The notes beneath the pieces were generated by a model, which saw only the letters and a list, made by a program, of their open reading frames with translations, did no database searches and was not told the origin of the DNA. DNA of 64,000 nt from Gracilibacillus sp. YIM 98692 (GTDB lineage Bacteria; Bacillota; Bacilli; Bacillales; Amphibacillaceae): contig NZ_WIXM01000006.1 of assembly GCF_010993965.1 (NCBI RefSeq), positions 4,529-68,528 of the forward strand, in the 5' to 3' direction. Positions 1 to 9,132 of the stretch are shown piece after piece; within the stretch, counting starts at the first letter, position 1; each line of letters starts with the position of its first letter. Position numbers and translations under genes: made by a program.

Positions 1-1
1 T

Positions 2-151
2 ATGGCTGACGAACCAAAGGTTGATGACAAAAATGTTTGGGAAATGTTACAGATAATTAGTGGAATTGATATTTTAGATTCACCCAAAACCTATCTACAT
101 AACGAAGAAGATATAAAGGAATGGATTGAAAAAGCAAAAGATTTGTTGTGA
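2..151 (+). CDS. C-terminal part of, or small, hypothetical protein
   Basis: An open frame from ATG at 2 to TGA at 149-151 encodes 49 residues that start MADEPKVDDKN and end EWIEKAKDLL. It is acidic and probably helical. Because it begins one base from the window edge, the true gene may start further left. I do not recognise a family. Confidence 0.4.
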   Translation: MADEPKVDDKNVWEMLQIISGIDILDSPKTYLHNEEDIKEWIEKAKDLL

Positions 152-254
152 AGCTAACGGGTGCTTATCTGGATTTAGCCCTTATTGTGTTAATGAAGCA
201 AATAATGAAGGATGCGATTTAAGAATAATTTATAACTACGAGGAGGTACATCAC

Positions 255-550
255 ATGAACTATCTATTACTTATTGTTGCTTTTTTTGTTTTGTTATTCT
301 CCTTGAGAAGAATTTCTATGATTAAATATCATAAAAAGCCTTCTGCTTTAAAAGAGGCTAAACAAAATGCATTTCGATGTTATGGGGAATTTTAGTAATT
401 TCAGCAATTATATTTATCCCTTATCAAGTTTGGGTATTAACTGGAAGGTCTCATTACTTTGATGCAGTATATATTATCGGCGGAACAGCTCTTTTAATAA
501 TAGCTCTAAGTTTTCTTTATTATTATAAAAGTGCTGTAAAATTTAACTAA
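255..550 (+). pseudogene. Frameshifted small membrane protein
   Basis: An AGGAGGT site at 241-247 lies 7 bases before ATG 255. The frame starts MNYLLLIVAFFVLLFSLRR, one membrane segment, and stops at 393-395. From about 385 a second frame continues without a start: WGILVISAIIFIPYQVW, then a polar stretch, then GGTALLIIALSFLYYYK, ending at TAA 548-550. The pieces join naturally into one protein of about 98 residues with three membrane segments, so a one-base shift near 383-388 has broken it. Function unknown. A sequencing error in the short G/A run near 385 cannot be excluded. Confidence 0.6.
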
Positions 551-555
551 TGGGT

Positions 556-1181
<626 letters not shown>

Positions 1182-1341
1182 ATTCAGCCAATATTTTAAA
1201 AGAGAATGTGAAAGTCGTTAACAAGTCACTCTAGTAATTTGAGTATATAAAAAGCGCTGAAGAGTAGGTTTCTGGTAAATTAAGAAACAGTAAAATCTCC
1301 AGGGCATATACTGAATTATAAAATTACCTGGGGGAATTGTT

Positions 1342-1542
1342 GTGATCGATCCTATTCAGATTATCTTATTACTGCTTTACCTACTGTTGATCATCATTTT
1401 ACAAAAACCGCTTTTTAACGACCATCATTCAAATTCAAATCAGAATCCAATTACGATTGTCGGAAACATAGGACCAACAAGCTATGAGGACGGGACATTA
1501 AATATCCAGTATATCGGATATCCTTTTATTCCGTTTCAATGA
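1342..1542 (+). CDS. Small membrane-anchored protein
   Basis: This 66-residue product begins at GTG 1342 with GGGGGA about 7 bases upstream. Residues 5-22 (PIQIILLLLYLLLIIILQ) are one membrane segment. The rest is polar, rich in Asn, Gln, Gly, Pro and Tyr, and ends with the hydrophobic YIGYPFIPFQ. The shape suggests a small envelope protein. I recognise no family. It stands alone, with no terminator visible just downstream. Confidence 0.5.
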   Translation: MIDPIQIILLLLYLLLIIILQKPLFNDHHSNSNQNPITIVGNIGPTSYEDGTLNIQYIGYPFIPFQ

Positions 1543-1714
1543 GGAATCCTTAGAGCTGACTTATTGTCAAATGAGTAAAAAAACTAAAAATGTATATATA
1601 AAAAATGGTTTCAGCTGAAAAGGCTAATAACATAGATGAAGAAGAAAGATGCGATCATTAGTGTAAAAGCTCAGATACCTTCTACCACATCAATACACAT
1701 GGAAGGAGCTAATA

Positions 1715-1852
1715 ATGGATAAACAAAGACGAGCTTTAACAGAAAAGAATGCGGCCCCGACAGCCTTGATGAAGAAGATTCCTATAGAAAAGATGCAACA
1801 AATAAGAGATTCGAAAAGGCGAATCTTCAAAAGTCACGAGACTCGTTTATAA
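1715..1852 (+). CDS. Small basic protein, 45 residues
   Basis: GGAAGGAGCT lies 4-6 bases before ATG 1715. The frame encodes 45 residues starting MDKQRRALTEKN and ending FKSHETRL, rich in Lys and Arg with no membrane segment. The good ribosome site supports expression. It is followed by a strong hairpin at 1903-1937. Family unknown; the size and charge resemble small Bacillus regulatory basic proteins, but I could not match it to one. Confidence 0.4.
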   Translation: MDKQRRALTEKNAAPTALMKKIPIEKMQQIRDSKRRIFKSHETRL

Positions 1853-1902
1853 CGAGTATAATGCAAGTGAACCGGAATAAAGGGTATGAATATGAGAAAA
1901 AA

Positions 1903-1941
1903 GTGGGTGTCCCAAGCGCAGATATTGGGACACCCACTTTT
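1903..1941. terminator. Perfect 13-bp hairpin
   Basis: GTGGGTGTCCCAA (1903-1915) pairs exactly with TTGGGACACCCAC (1925-1937) around a 9-base loop, flanked by A-runs on the left and T-runs on the right. It fits a factor-independent terminator for the small gene ending at 1852. It could also be a folded insertion sequence end. Confidence 0.7.
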
Positions 1942-1949
1942 ACTTATAG

Positions 1950-2114
1950 TCTAGTAATTTTATTTTTAGAAAAATTTATATCATACCGTTCTTAGTCTTT
2001 ATTGTTTCTGTGATTACGACATATACAATATTTAATCCAACGTTTTGGGTTTGGGTAGTTATCTATACATTGGGACGAACAATCATTTCATTAATGTCTG
2101 CATCCATTAAATAA
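1950..2114 (+). pseudogene. Small membrane protein remnant lacking a start codon
   Basis: The frame from just after TAG 1947-1949 to TAA 2112-2114 reads NFIFRKIYIIPFLVFIVS, then TYTIFNPTFWVWVVIYTLGR, then LMSASIK. This is two hydrophobic segments of a short membrane protein, about 54 residues. There is no ATG, GTG or TTG near the expected start, and a terminator hairpin ends just upstream, so the 5' end is missing. It weakly resembles the DUF2651 group, which I could not confirm. Confidence 0.4.
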
Positions 2115-2244
2115 CTTGTATCGTTGGGTGAATTAAGATTTCGCTTATTGTAACAGTTTCAGATGTACTAATCACATCAGCTTCTACATCTGCGGGTATA
2201 GCTTGATTTCAAGGAAAAACTTTCTTCTGTGTCCATAAGCTTCT

Positions 2245-2472
2245 TTACCCATTCTCGGTTGGGTGCCCTATACTTATTATTTCATCTTCTAAGATAGTTA
2301 AAAGTGTACCTTTAGGAACATCTTCAAAGCCTGTTGTAACAACTCTCATTAAATCATCATCATCAACTACAGTGACAAGCGTACCTTCTATTGTATGACC
2401 ACTTCGCAAAAGGACTACGATTTGGTCCTCAACTTCGATGCCACTATTTTCTAATATTTCATTTATATCCAT
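2245..2472 (-). CDS. Small acidic protein, possibly Sm-like
   Basis: The ATG at 2472 is preceded by AAAGGAGAG about 7 bases upstream, which favours this start over the longer frame to 2547. The 75-residue product (MDINEILENSGIEVEDQIVV, then HTIEGTLVTVVDDDDLMRVV, then GTLLTILEDEIISIG) alternates short beta-like strands with an acidic turn. That pattern is reminiscent of small Sm/Hfq-like barrels, but this is only a guess from strand spacing. It looks intact among broken neighbours. Confidence 0.6.
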   Translation of the reverse strand: MDINEILENSGIEVEDQIVVLLRSGHTIEGTLVTVVDDDDLMRVVTTGFEDVPKGTLLTILEDEIISIGHPTENG

Positions 2473-2936
2473 ATTATATCTCTCCTTTTGTGTTATGTAG
2501 TAACAATTTATGCAACTACAAACAAAATGTTTGAACAAATAAATCATGTTAAATATGGATTTTTCTTTAAAAACAACTAAGCCGATGGGGGCTGACCCAC
2601 TTTCAGTAGATATATAATCAATCCGTCGGAATGTTTATGATGGGTCATATATTGATAAAGAATGCTTGAGTAGAGTTGTAACTGAATATTGTGAGGGTTG
2701 TAGGTTGTCGTTCTTCTTTCCATTGAAAAAAAGGAGATGAACGTAACTTAGTTGTTCAAAAAGCGAAAGGTAGTCCTAGTCTATCAGTAGAGAGCTAGAT
2801 TTTAAAAAGGCAATCAATGATTGTCTTTTCTTTTTTGAATAAAAAATTGGAATATTATGTTATTATTGAATGGGGAGATATTGAGCTAACTGGCAGTTTA
2901 GTTTAAGTAGATAAAAAGGATAAAGGGGATAACATA
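2473..2936. other. Intergenic stretch without a gene
   Basis: No supported gene. It has a hairpin (AAAGGCAATC/GATTGTCTTT, about 2807-2829) followed by a T-run, which looks like a terminator left from a lost gene. The segment near 2573-2610, with ATGGGGGCTGACCCAC, looks like mobile-element debris but is too short to assign. Confidence 0.5.
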
Positions 2937-3770
2937 ATGCTAACAGAAAAAGTTCATATTGCTGTGCCAACAGCTTTTTTTGAAGATGAATCTTTAAATA
3001 TTCAAGGAACCATAAGCCATATAAGAGACCTGTATAAACAAGGAGTAAAATCTGTTCTTGTCTCTGGAACTACAGGAGAACAGCATAGTCTAAAGCTCCA
3101 AGAGAAAATTGAAATAATAAACGGTTTAGAATTGGAAGAAGAACTCATTAGTAATATGGAAATTATATTTGGGGTGGCTTCAGTTAGACAGAAAGAAGCA
3201 GAGGAATTAGCTGAAAAGATTCGTCACACAAAAATATCAGGTATCATGCTTGGGTATCCACCGTATGTTATACCGACACAAGAAGAAGCATTCGTTTATA
3301 CAAAAAAGATTATGGATATTAGTAATAAATCTACAATTTTATATAACAATCCAAAAAGAACTGGATTTGATTTATCAGAGAAGAGTATTATTCAATTAAG
3401 TAAGATAGACTTAGTGGTTGGAATAAAAGATGCTGGGAACAAAGAAAAAGTTGAACGAATAAAAAACAGTATGTATAGAAATGATTTTTATTTTTATGCT
3501 GGTGGAGAAGTAGGTTTAGAAGAAAAAGTATTACATGGATATGATCGCCTTTCTTCCATTGCTGGGAATGTTTCACCGACAGAAATTAGTCAATGGTTTC
3601 AAAAAATTCTTATGAAGCAAGAAGTAAGTAAACAAGAAAGCGAAAAAATAGAAAATATTATGGAAAAAGTTTATCAAGGAAATGCTATTGGGAATCTGAA
3701 AAAAATCATTAATCATAAGGGTATTCTAATTGGGACTTGCAGGAGCCCAATAGGTAATATTTTAGACTGA
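2937..3770 (+). CDS. DapA-family aldolase (dihydrodipicolinate synthase-like)
   Basis: The 277-residue protein is a class I pyruvate-dependent aldolase of the DHDPS/NAL family, a TIM barrel that forms a Schiff base with pyruvate. Visible family marks are the VSGTTGEQHSL pyruvate-binding loop near residue 42, the catalytic Tyr in ILYNNPKRTG near 135, and the Schiff-base Lys in VVGIKDAG near 162. Housekeeping DapA proteins are about 290 residues; this one is slightly short and diverged. With no lysine-pathway neighbours it may act on another 2-oxo acid aldol. An AAAGGGG site precedes the ATG. It is the one clearly intact metabolic gene in the left 5 kb. Confidence 0.8.
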   Translation: MLTEKVHIAVPTAFFEDESLNIQGTISHIRDLYKQGVKSVLVSGTTGEQHSLKLQEKIEIINGLELEEELISNMEIIFGVASVRQKEAEELAEKIRHTKISGIMLGYPPYVIPTQEEAFVYTKKIMDISNKSTILYNNPKRTGFDLSEKSIIQLSKIDLVVGIKDAGNKEKVERIKNSMYRNDFYFYAGGEVGLEEKVLHGYDRLSSIAGNVSPTEISQWFQKILMKQEVSKQESEKIENIMEKVYQGNAIGNLKKIINHKGILIGTCRSPIGNILD

Positions 3771-3874
3771 TTATTAAAATGTTTATCTAATCATGTAATA
3801 TTTTTGTGAATTGCTGCACTTAAAGTAACAGGTAGCATTCTTCAAGAAGGAGTATCCTTTTCATAAGGAGGGTG

Positions 3875-4021
3875 GTGAGTGAGAAACAAAAATTTAAGAA
3901 CGAAAATCAGCAACTAGCTATCGATCAAGCGAAGATTACGATGCAGGATTTTGTGGCACTCATGAAAACCAATCCGCAGCTAGCACAAAAACTTGCAGCA
4001 ATGAATATGGTTGAGATGTAG
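3875..4021 (+). CDS. Small helical protein beside a recombinase
   Basis: A 48-residue frame begins at GTG 3875 (another GTG is at 3872) directly after AAGGAGG 3865-3871. Spacing is only 0-3 bases, so the start is uncertain. The product reads VSEKQKFKNENQQLAIDQAK, then ITMQDFVALMKTNPQLAQKL and ends NMVEM. It is strongly helical and ends 55 bases from the 3' end of the convergent recombinase gene, so it may be an accessory factor of the same mobile element. Family not recognised. Confidence 0.4.
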   Translation: MSEKQKFKNENQQLAIDQAKITMQDFVALMKTNPQLAQKLAAMNMVEM

Positions 4022-4029
4022 TAGAGTAG

Positions 4030-4076
4030 TAGAACAGACAGAAAGCTACCAAGTATCGGTAGCTTTCTGATTTTTC
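4030..4076. terminator. Hairpin between convergent genes
   Basis: GAAAGCTACC and GGTAGCTTTC (about 4041-4067) flank a short loop. A T-rich tail (TGATTTTTCC) follows on the plus strand and A-rich sequence precedes it. The position between the convergent small gene and the recombinase suggests a bidirectional terminator. Confidence 0.6.
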
Positions 4077-5027
4077 CTAATCCAATCGAAACGAATCAAT
4101 AGCACGCTTTTTCGATTCAAAGTCAATATGGGTATATACCTGTGTGGTTGCTAATGATTCATGCCTTAACAACTCCTGCAGGGTTTTCAAATCGACTTTT
4201 TCTTTCGGTAAATACGCAATATTTCCTTGTTTATCATTGGTCTCCGTTTTTACTTGCTGCAAGAATAACGTGGCAAAAGTATGCCTTAAATGATGTAACG
4301 TAAACCGAGCAGGAGGGAGGCCGGCTTTTTTCAAGACCTCTTTAAAGATATAATGAACGCCTTTTGAATTGAGCTTTTTTCCATGCTAATTTAAGAACAC
4401 GGGCTCCGATGGATAGGTTTGATATTCTCACAAAGAAGCTTTATAACGCTTCAAAACAGGAACAACAACCGAATGGAGGGGGAGGAGGCGCTCCTTTTTT
4501 CCTTTCCCATAAATACGAATGGTTTCGTTATAGAAGTCAAGTTGTTCCCAAGTAAGATCGATGATTTCTTGCCGTCTCATCCCAGTGGTGGCAAGCAACT
4601 TAAACATGGATTCACTCCGAAGTGAAAGGGGGTGTTCAGTTTGCTCCAGGGAAGTAAACAGCTGTTTTAATTCTTCCATATTCATGTAGACAGGGAGCTT
4701 CGTCTCCGATTTTGGTGCTTTGACTCCGGCCATAAAGTTCGTGTCGATCATACGTTCCTTTAAACAGTAGTTACAAAAGGACTTTAAGCTGGAAATGCGC
4801 CGCTGCATGGTTCGCGGTTTCATTTTGCCACCGGCCATCTGATCCTGGATAAATCGTCTCACGACGGATCGGTTGAGATCCTGTAAATCGTTAGAACGCT
4901 TGTGACGTTCTAAAAATTGATGAAATACGGTGAGATCATATTCATAACTACGAAGTGTATGATCTGAATAATTTTGTTCAATTTTCAAATACAAGAGAAA
5001 TTCATCCATTGCTTGCTGAAAATGCAT
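4077..5027 (-). pseudogene. Tyrosine recombinase (XerC/XerD-like) with two nonsense codons
   Basis: One frame runs from ATG 5027 (site CTGGAGG upstream) to 4077, interrupted by TGA at 4430-4428 and TAG at 4388-4386. Ignoring these, it encodes a full integrase of about 316 residues: an N-terminal core-binding domain (MDEFLLYLKIEQNYSDHTLR), then catalytic TGMRRQEIIDLTWEQ with Arg I, the GKGKKER beta-hairpin Lys, HHLRHTFAT with His and Arg II, LLRHESLATTQVYTH with the last His, and the Tyr nucleophile. All catalytic residues survive, so inactivation looks recent. The spacer between the stops still reads as good family sequence (EYQTYPSEPVFLN, HGKKLNSKGVHYIF), so no bases were lost. A longer frame to 5069 exists but lacks a ribosome site. 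Confidence 0.9.
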
Positions 5028-5159
5028 GGGTAACGACCTCCAGAGTTTTTTGTTATTTGGACGCACCAAGCAATTAAATCCCGACCCATGAAGTTATCGT
5101 GACGACAACGGAAGTTATCCGGACGGCCCAATTAATTATCGTCAAGTGGGGAAGCAACA

Positions 5160-5188
5160 ACTTCCTTATAATAATTATTACAGGAAGT
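5160..5188. repeat. 29-bp palindrome, copy 1 (putative recombinase core site)
   Basis: The arms ACTTCCT and AGGAAGT flank an AT-rich, nearly palindromic centre (TATAATAATTATTAC). It lies 133 bp before the start of the recombinase at 4077-5027. A second version with compensating changes occurs at 26832-26860 beside the second recombinase fragment. Confidence 0.7.
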
Positions 5189-5223
5189 AGGCAAATAAGT
5201 TATTGTTCTGTTCACGTTTTATC

Positions 5224-5241
5224 TAGTTAACATAATATATA
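5224..5241. repeat. 18-bp direct repeat, copy 1 (possible attachment site or element end)
   Basis: TAGTTAACATAATATATA occurs here and identically at 26897-26914 in the same orientation. Similarity between the two loci ends right after this 18-mer, as expected for a crossover site or element terminus. Confidence 0.65.
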
Positions 5242-6127
5242 GTGAAGGGCGTAAATTGAAGATTAGAGGAAGTTGACATAATTTATCGTTCAAATTTTGA
5301 TAAGAAGTAGAAAAGTTGATAATTATCGTTCAATCTTTTAATGTAATTCTAGCACATATGTTCTTACATGTCTAATACAATTCTTATATTTTTTAAAGCT
5401 AATAAATTCTGTCATGAAACAGTAGTTAATGAATTAGCTGACCTCCATATTCATAAATATAAAACCCGCTCCTGGTTTTAGTAGAAAAATTCGGTAGAAT
5501 GGATATTGTATAAAAGTTTAGATGGGGCCCATCTAAGGAATATATTTACATAATGAAAGTACAATTCAATTGAAAAAACAAGATAAGCTCGTGATATTCT
5601 AGATGATTAATTGAGTAATAATAGTTAAAAACTATCAGTAGACCATATTAGTAAAGTGGTCTTTTTTAAATGTTATACAGTATTCTAGCCAGAATGCGCG
5701 ATTGTGGAGAAACTCTTATATTACGTAGTAGACCTATACTACGTAACAAAGATCTTCATTTATAGAAGACTTTGCAATAAAATATGAATAAACAACATTT
5801 ACATGGAGATCCGTAAGCTTTGGCGAATTTTTTTCTTTTATGATTGAATCATTTTTATTTTAAAAAGTAAAGTATCCATTTCTTTATTGGTGAATAGTTC
5901 AACACATTGCCCATTTAATTAAGTACATTAATACATACTATGGTTGCTCCTATTCAATATCACATTTTGGTGAGTTTTGCGAGAGTTTATGCAAGTGTTT
6001 AAAAGTTTGATACAATCTTAATACTCGTAAACTAGAATCTTGCAAAATATGTTTACGATTGATTATCTTAATATGGTAAAATATTACCATTGAATATTGT
6101 AGTAATAATAGATTAGGAGGAAAAATA
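5242..6127. other. Gene-free stretch with hairpins and a MITE-end remnant
   Basis: No supported coding frame. It contains AAACCCGCTCCT at 5462-5473, identical to the outer end of the 306-bp element at 9326-9631. There is a terminator-like hairpin AGACCA/TGGTCT followed by TTTTTT at about 5640-5667. A perfect 10-bp hairpin TTACGTAGTA/TACTACGTAA sits at 5721-5746. The last 150 bp before 6128 are AT-rich and probably hold the CBASS promoter, but no single -35/-10 pair stands out. Confidence 0.5.
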
Positions 6128-7213
6128 TTGCAGTTTAAGCGTTTTATAAAGTACAAAGCTTACCCTTATGTAAAAATTTATTTGAAGAATAAAGCTTATA
6201 ATAAAACTCCATTAGTGATCCTTGGTGTTGGTGTCTCTATTATTCCCGGGTTTGACTGGTTTCCTTATTTAGCTCACTTCTTATTTCCTGAAATTGAGAA
6301 CACCGGTACTTATATCAATATTATATCCATTTTAGTCTCCTTAGCTCTTATATTGTTCTCCTTATATTGGATAAATAGGCAAATGACCCAGCGTGAGAAA
6401 GGCCTTGGCTTTCAATCCAAAGTTATACTAAAACAATTCTCTATTGATTCTTCTGAGAAAAACAAAACTTCACTAAACCCTAAAGATGTATCTTATGTAA
6501 TTTTAGATCAGAGACCTAAATTGTCAGAATCTAAGTTAACTTGGATCAAAAACAACCTTGTTAAACAAAAGGAAGCAATTGGAGATTATTTATATGTAGT
6601 CGAAAGATGGGACCAACCAAAATCACAATATGAAGGATTGGCACATATACCTTTCGTATTCTTATTAGGTTATCAGGTTTCTGATAAAAGAAATTTTATT
6701 TTCTCGGAATGGGATGAACATAAACTCAAGTGGAATGAATTACCCGAAAATGGTGACTATGCCAAGTTACAATTAGTGAGAGATTTAAACTCTGATAAGT
6801 ATGAGGCCACTGATGTTAATATATTGATATCCCTTACAGCAGAAATCAAAAAAAGTCAATTAAAGGGCAGTACTACTGAACACAACGATATCTACCATTT
6901 AAAACTTGTAAAATGTAAAAGACATGCAATTAAGTGTTCAACCCAGTTAAGTGAGTATAAGGAACAATTTCGATCGCTATTAGATGAACTTTATGAACTT
7001 TATCCAAAATTAACAAGAGTAAATGTCTTTATTTCTGCTCAAACCTCCCTAGTTTTTAATATCGGAAGTTCATTAACAAGGAATGATAAAGTAGTATTCA
7101 TTTACAACTTTGAGAGTAAAAACCCTATTAATTATCCGTGGTCATTAAAGGTTCATAAAGAGACAGAAGTAAGTAAGCTTAGTTCTTATATTGAACACCA
7201 AGGGGGAGTATAA
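6128..7213 (+). CDS. cap14: CBASS effector: two-transmembrane SAVED protein (Cap14-like)
   Basis: The start is TTG 6128, with TAGGAGG 8 bases upstream. The 361-residue protein has two membrane segments (residues 27-50 and 61-82), then a cytosolic SAVED domain. The C-terminal core (residues 298-335) shows the family pattern VNVFISAQTSLVFNIGSS followed by KVVFIYNFES. SAVED domains bind cyclic oligonucleotides. In 2TM-SAVED (Cap14) proteins, binding is thought to trigger membrane disruption and abortive cell death. The next gene, which starts directly after the TAA, encodes the matching cyclase, so this is a two-gene operon. No Cap2/Cap3 or HORMA genes are present, which fits a type I CBASS. SAVED sequences are very diverse, so the call rests on the C-terminal motif and the operon. 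Confidence 0.85.
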   Translation: MQFKRFIKYKAYPYVKIYLKNKAYNKTPLVILGVGVSIIPGFDWFPYLAHFLFPEIENTGTYINIISILVSLALILFSLYWINRQMTQREKGLGFQSKVILKQFSIDSSEKNKTSLNPKDVSYVILDQRPKLSESKLTWIKNNLVKQKEAIGDYLYVVERWDQPKSQYEGLAHIPFVFLLGYQVSDKRNFIFSEWDEHKLKWNELPENGDYAKLQLVRDLNSDKYEATDVNILISLTAEIKKSQLKGSTTEHNDIYHLKLVKCKRHAIKCSTQLSEYKEQFRSLLDELYELYPKLTRVNVFISAQTSLVFNIGSSLTRNDKVVFIYNFESKNPINYPWSLKVHKETEVSKLSSYIEHQGGV

Positions 7214-8569
7214 ATGTTAAATCTACACAATGAAATGAAAGACTTTCATGATTACGAGGTCAAGTTATCTGAAGATGAAGCAAATAAATTAAGAGACTTA
7301 AAAGGTACAAATATCAAGAATCTCAAAAGTGGATTAAGTGCAATTAATGACGAAAAAAAGAAAAATTACGCATTAGTGGATGATGTAGTCCAAGGAAGTA
7401 TGGCTATGCACACAGTTACTCAAAATGATGAGAATGACTATGATATCGATGTTGCGGTAATATTTGATAAAGATAACATCCCCTCTTCAGCATTGGATTG
7501 TAGGAAGTTAGTGGAAGATGCATTAAGGAGGAAGTGTACAAATTTTGTTGTACCTCCAACTACCGGAAAGAATGCCGTAAGAGTACAATATCAAGCTGGC
7601 TATCATATTGACTTTGCTGTGTACAGAAAATACAAAGAAAATGAAGAAGATGAAGAATTTGTTTTTGAGCATGCAGGACCTTCTTGGAACTCCAGACACC
7701 CCAAAGAGATTAGAGATTATTTTAATCAACAAATTAGAGAGGATAGTCCTAAAGAAGATGATGAAGGAGTTGTTGTAAAGAAAAATCAAATGAGAAGAAT
7801 TATACGACTGCTAAAAATGTTTTGTCGCTCTCGAAGTAATTGGAGTTTACCAGGAGGAATAATATTAACCACGTTAGTAGATGAATGCTATGTTCCCAAT
7901 TCTAAAAGGGATGACAAATCTTACTATGATACGTTAGTCGCTATAAAAAATCGAATAATGTTGTCCAACAATGTTAACAATCCAACTGATCCTTCTCTTT
8001 CCCTGACACCAAAAGAAAACCACAAAAAGAAAGTAACAAGATTAAAAAATTATATAGAAGAGAAACTCATTCACTTAGACGTTTTGTTTGAAAGTGATTG
8101 TACAATCGAAAAAGGTAAAAAAGCATGGAAAAAATTTTTAAAACATGATTACTGGACACCTGAAGAGATTTCTAAATCTGCTACAAATGAAATGTTTACC
8201 GAAAGAACACAATATCCAGAAACTTATCGTTTAGAAGTAAGATATGTATTATATAATAATAGTAAGACAAGCAGAATCAACTATATAACTAACCGAAGAA
8301 AAGAAAGACTGAATCCCAAACACTGTAATTTGCATTTTGAAGCTATTCATAATGTCCCTGTACCTTATGAAATATTATGGGAAGTAAACAACAACGGTGA
8401 TGAGGCACAAGACAAAAATGACATATCACATTCAACAAAATATCAAAGTTATGAGGGGAACTACCACTGGGAAGGAACTAGCTATAAAGGAACTCATTCA
8501 ATGACTGTAAAAATATTGAGAAGTAATAATGTTGTAGCTAAAAGAGAAGTTAAAATCAACATCGTGTAA
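7214..8569 (+). CDS. CBASS CD-NTase with AGS-C sensor domain
   Basis: This 451-residue cGAS/DncV-like nucleotidyltransferase makes the cyclic nucleotide signal of CBASS. Motifs: G61-S62 in VVQGSMAMHT, the metal-binding D77-I-D79 in DYDIDVAVIF, and the third acid D133 in GYHIDFAVYR. An OAS1-C-like helical region follows (MRRIIRLLKMFCR, LPGGIILTTLVDE). The last 90 residues (FEAIHNVPVPYEILWEVNNN, then SMTVKILRSNNVVAKREV) match the beta-sandwich AGS-C domain thought to sense an infection cue. The ATG follows the effector stop with no gap, and GGGGGA serves as ribosome site. AGS-C cyclases paired with SAVED effectors usually make trinucleotides, but the product here cannot be read from sequence. 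Confidence 0.92.
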   Translation: MLNLHNEMKDFHDYEVKLSEDEANKLRDLKGTNIKNLKSGLSAINDEKKKNYALVDDVVQGSMAMHTVTQNDENDYDIDVAVIFDKDNIPSSALDCRKLVEDALRRKCTNFVVPPTTGKNAVRVQYQAGYHIDFAVYRKYKENEEDEEFVFEHAGPSWNSRHPKEIRDYFNQQIREDSPKEDDEGVVVKKNQMRRIIRLLKMFCRSRSNWSLPGGIILTTLVDECYVPNSKRDDKSYYDTLVAIKNRIMLSNNVNNPTDPSLSLTPKENHKKKVTRLKNYIEEKLIHLDVLFESDCTIEKGKKAWKKFLKHDYWTPEEISKSATNEMFTERTQYPETYRLEVRYVLYNNSKTSRINYITNRRKERLNPKHCNLHFEAIHNVPVPYEILWEVNNNGDEAQDKNDISHSTKYQSYEGNYHWEGTSYKGTHSMTVKILRSNNVVAKREVKINIV

Positions 8570-8661
8570 TGAAGAAAATGATAGATGTATTATATAGTCA
8601 ATGTAAATAGCTGCACAGTACAATGAAACTGTGTGATAGATAGACAGTTTTGTATTTAATT

Positions 8662-8690
8662 TAAGACGATTACATTAAGTAATCGTCTTA
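8662..8690. terminator. Perfect 12-bp hairpin after the CBASS operon
   Basis: TAAGACGATTAC pairs with GTAATCGTCTTA around a 5-base loop, 93 bp after the cyclase stop. It probably terminates the CBASS transcript, although the T-run is weak (TTTAG). Confidence 0.7.
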
Positions 8691-8902
8691 TTTAGCATTA
8701 AAAAGCCAGAAAATCCATAAACAATATTTAACAGAAAATATTATGTTAAGGGAGGAGTAACATACTTTAGACTTAATTAAATATTATAGAGATCTTATAT
8801 GTTTTAGGAGGTACCCCCAACTCAGGCTTTTAAAAGGCCTTTAATAGTAATCAAAATCCCCTGGTAAACTCAAACAAAATTGGAAAGAAGGGAGAGATAA
8901 AA

Positions 8903-9132
8903 ATGACTATTTGGCTTAATGCCGATAAGCCTACGAAGCTACACATTCGCAATGTAGATTTACTAAAAGTCTAAAAGAAACAGCATTAAAAGGAGTAGGA
9001 AAAGAAAAACAAGATGGAGGCTGGTTTCAGTTTAGTAGTCGTGAAGAAGCTCGGGAATTTCTTAACTATCAATATCCAAATTTTACTCTTAAAAGCATTG
9101 TTAAAAGTGGAATAAAACTACAATACAAATAA
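8903..9132 (+). pseudogene. Frameshifted small protein
   Basis: ATG 8903 follows GGGAGAG. The first frame reads MTIWLNADKPTKLHIRN and stops at 8974. The second frame, from about 8960, reads FTKSLKETALKGVGKEKQDG, then GWFQFSSREEAREFLNYQYP, and ends IVKSGIKLQYK at TAA 9130-9132. Joined, they give a protein of about 76 residues. The WLN-DKPTK opening followed by KETALKG and a GGW-F segment recalls small hypothetical proteins seen in Bacillaceae islands. Function unknown; it is inactive unless the shift is a sequencing error. Confidence 0.6.

Larger units (their letters stand above)
5080..5340. repeat. Recombinase-associated repeat cluster with TTATCGT motifs
   Basis: Several short copies of TTATCGT and related TTATCCG lie in this segment (near 5090, 5114, 5136, 5283 and 5319), several within AATTATCGT contexts. 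Such iterated motifs beside a tyrosine recombinase are typical of arm-type or accessory binding sites. That role is inferred. Confidence 0.5.

Noticed and set aside
4386-4430. Programmed stop-codon readthrough in the recombinase
   Set aside because: Two different stops 14 codons apart with no flanking readthrough signal or structure are more simply explained by decay.
4419-4625. Plus-strand frame opposite the recombinase
   Set aside because: It is a shadow of the recombinase gene, whose catalytic motifs are clear on the minus strand.
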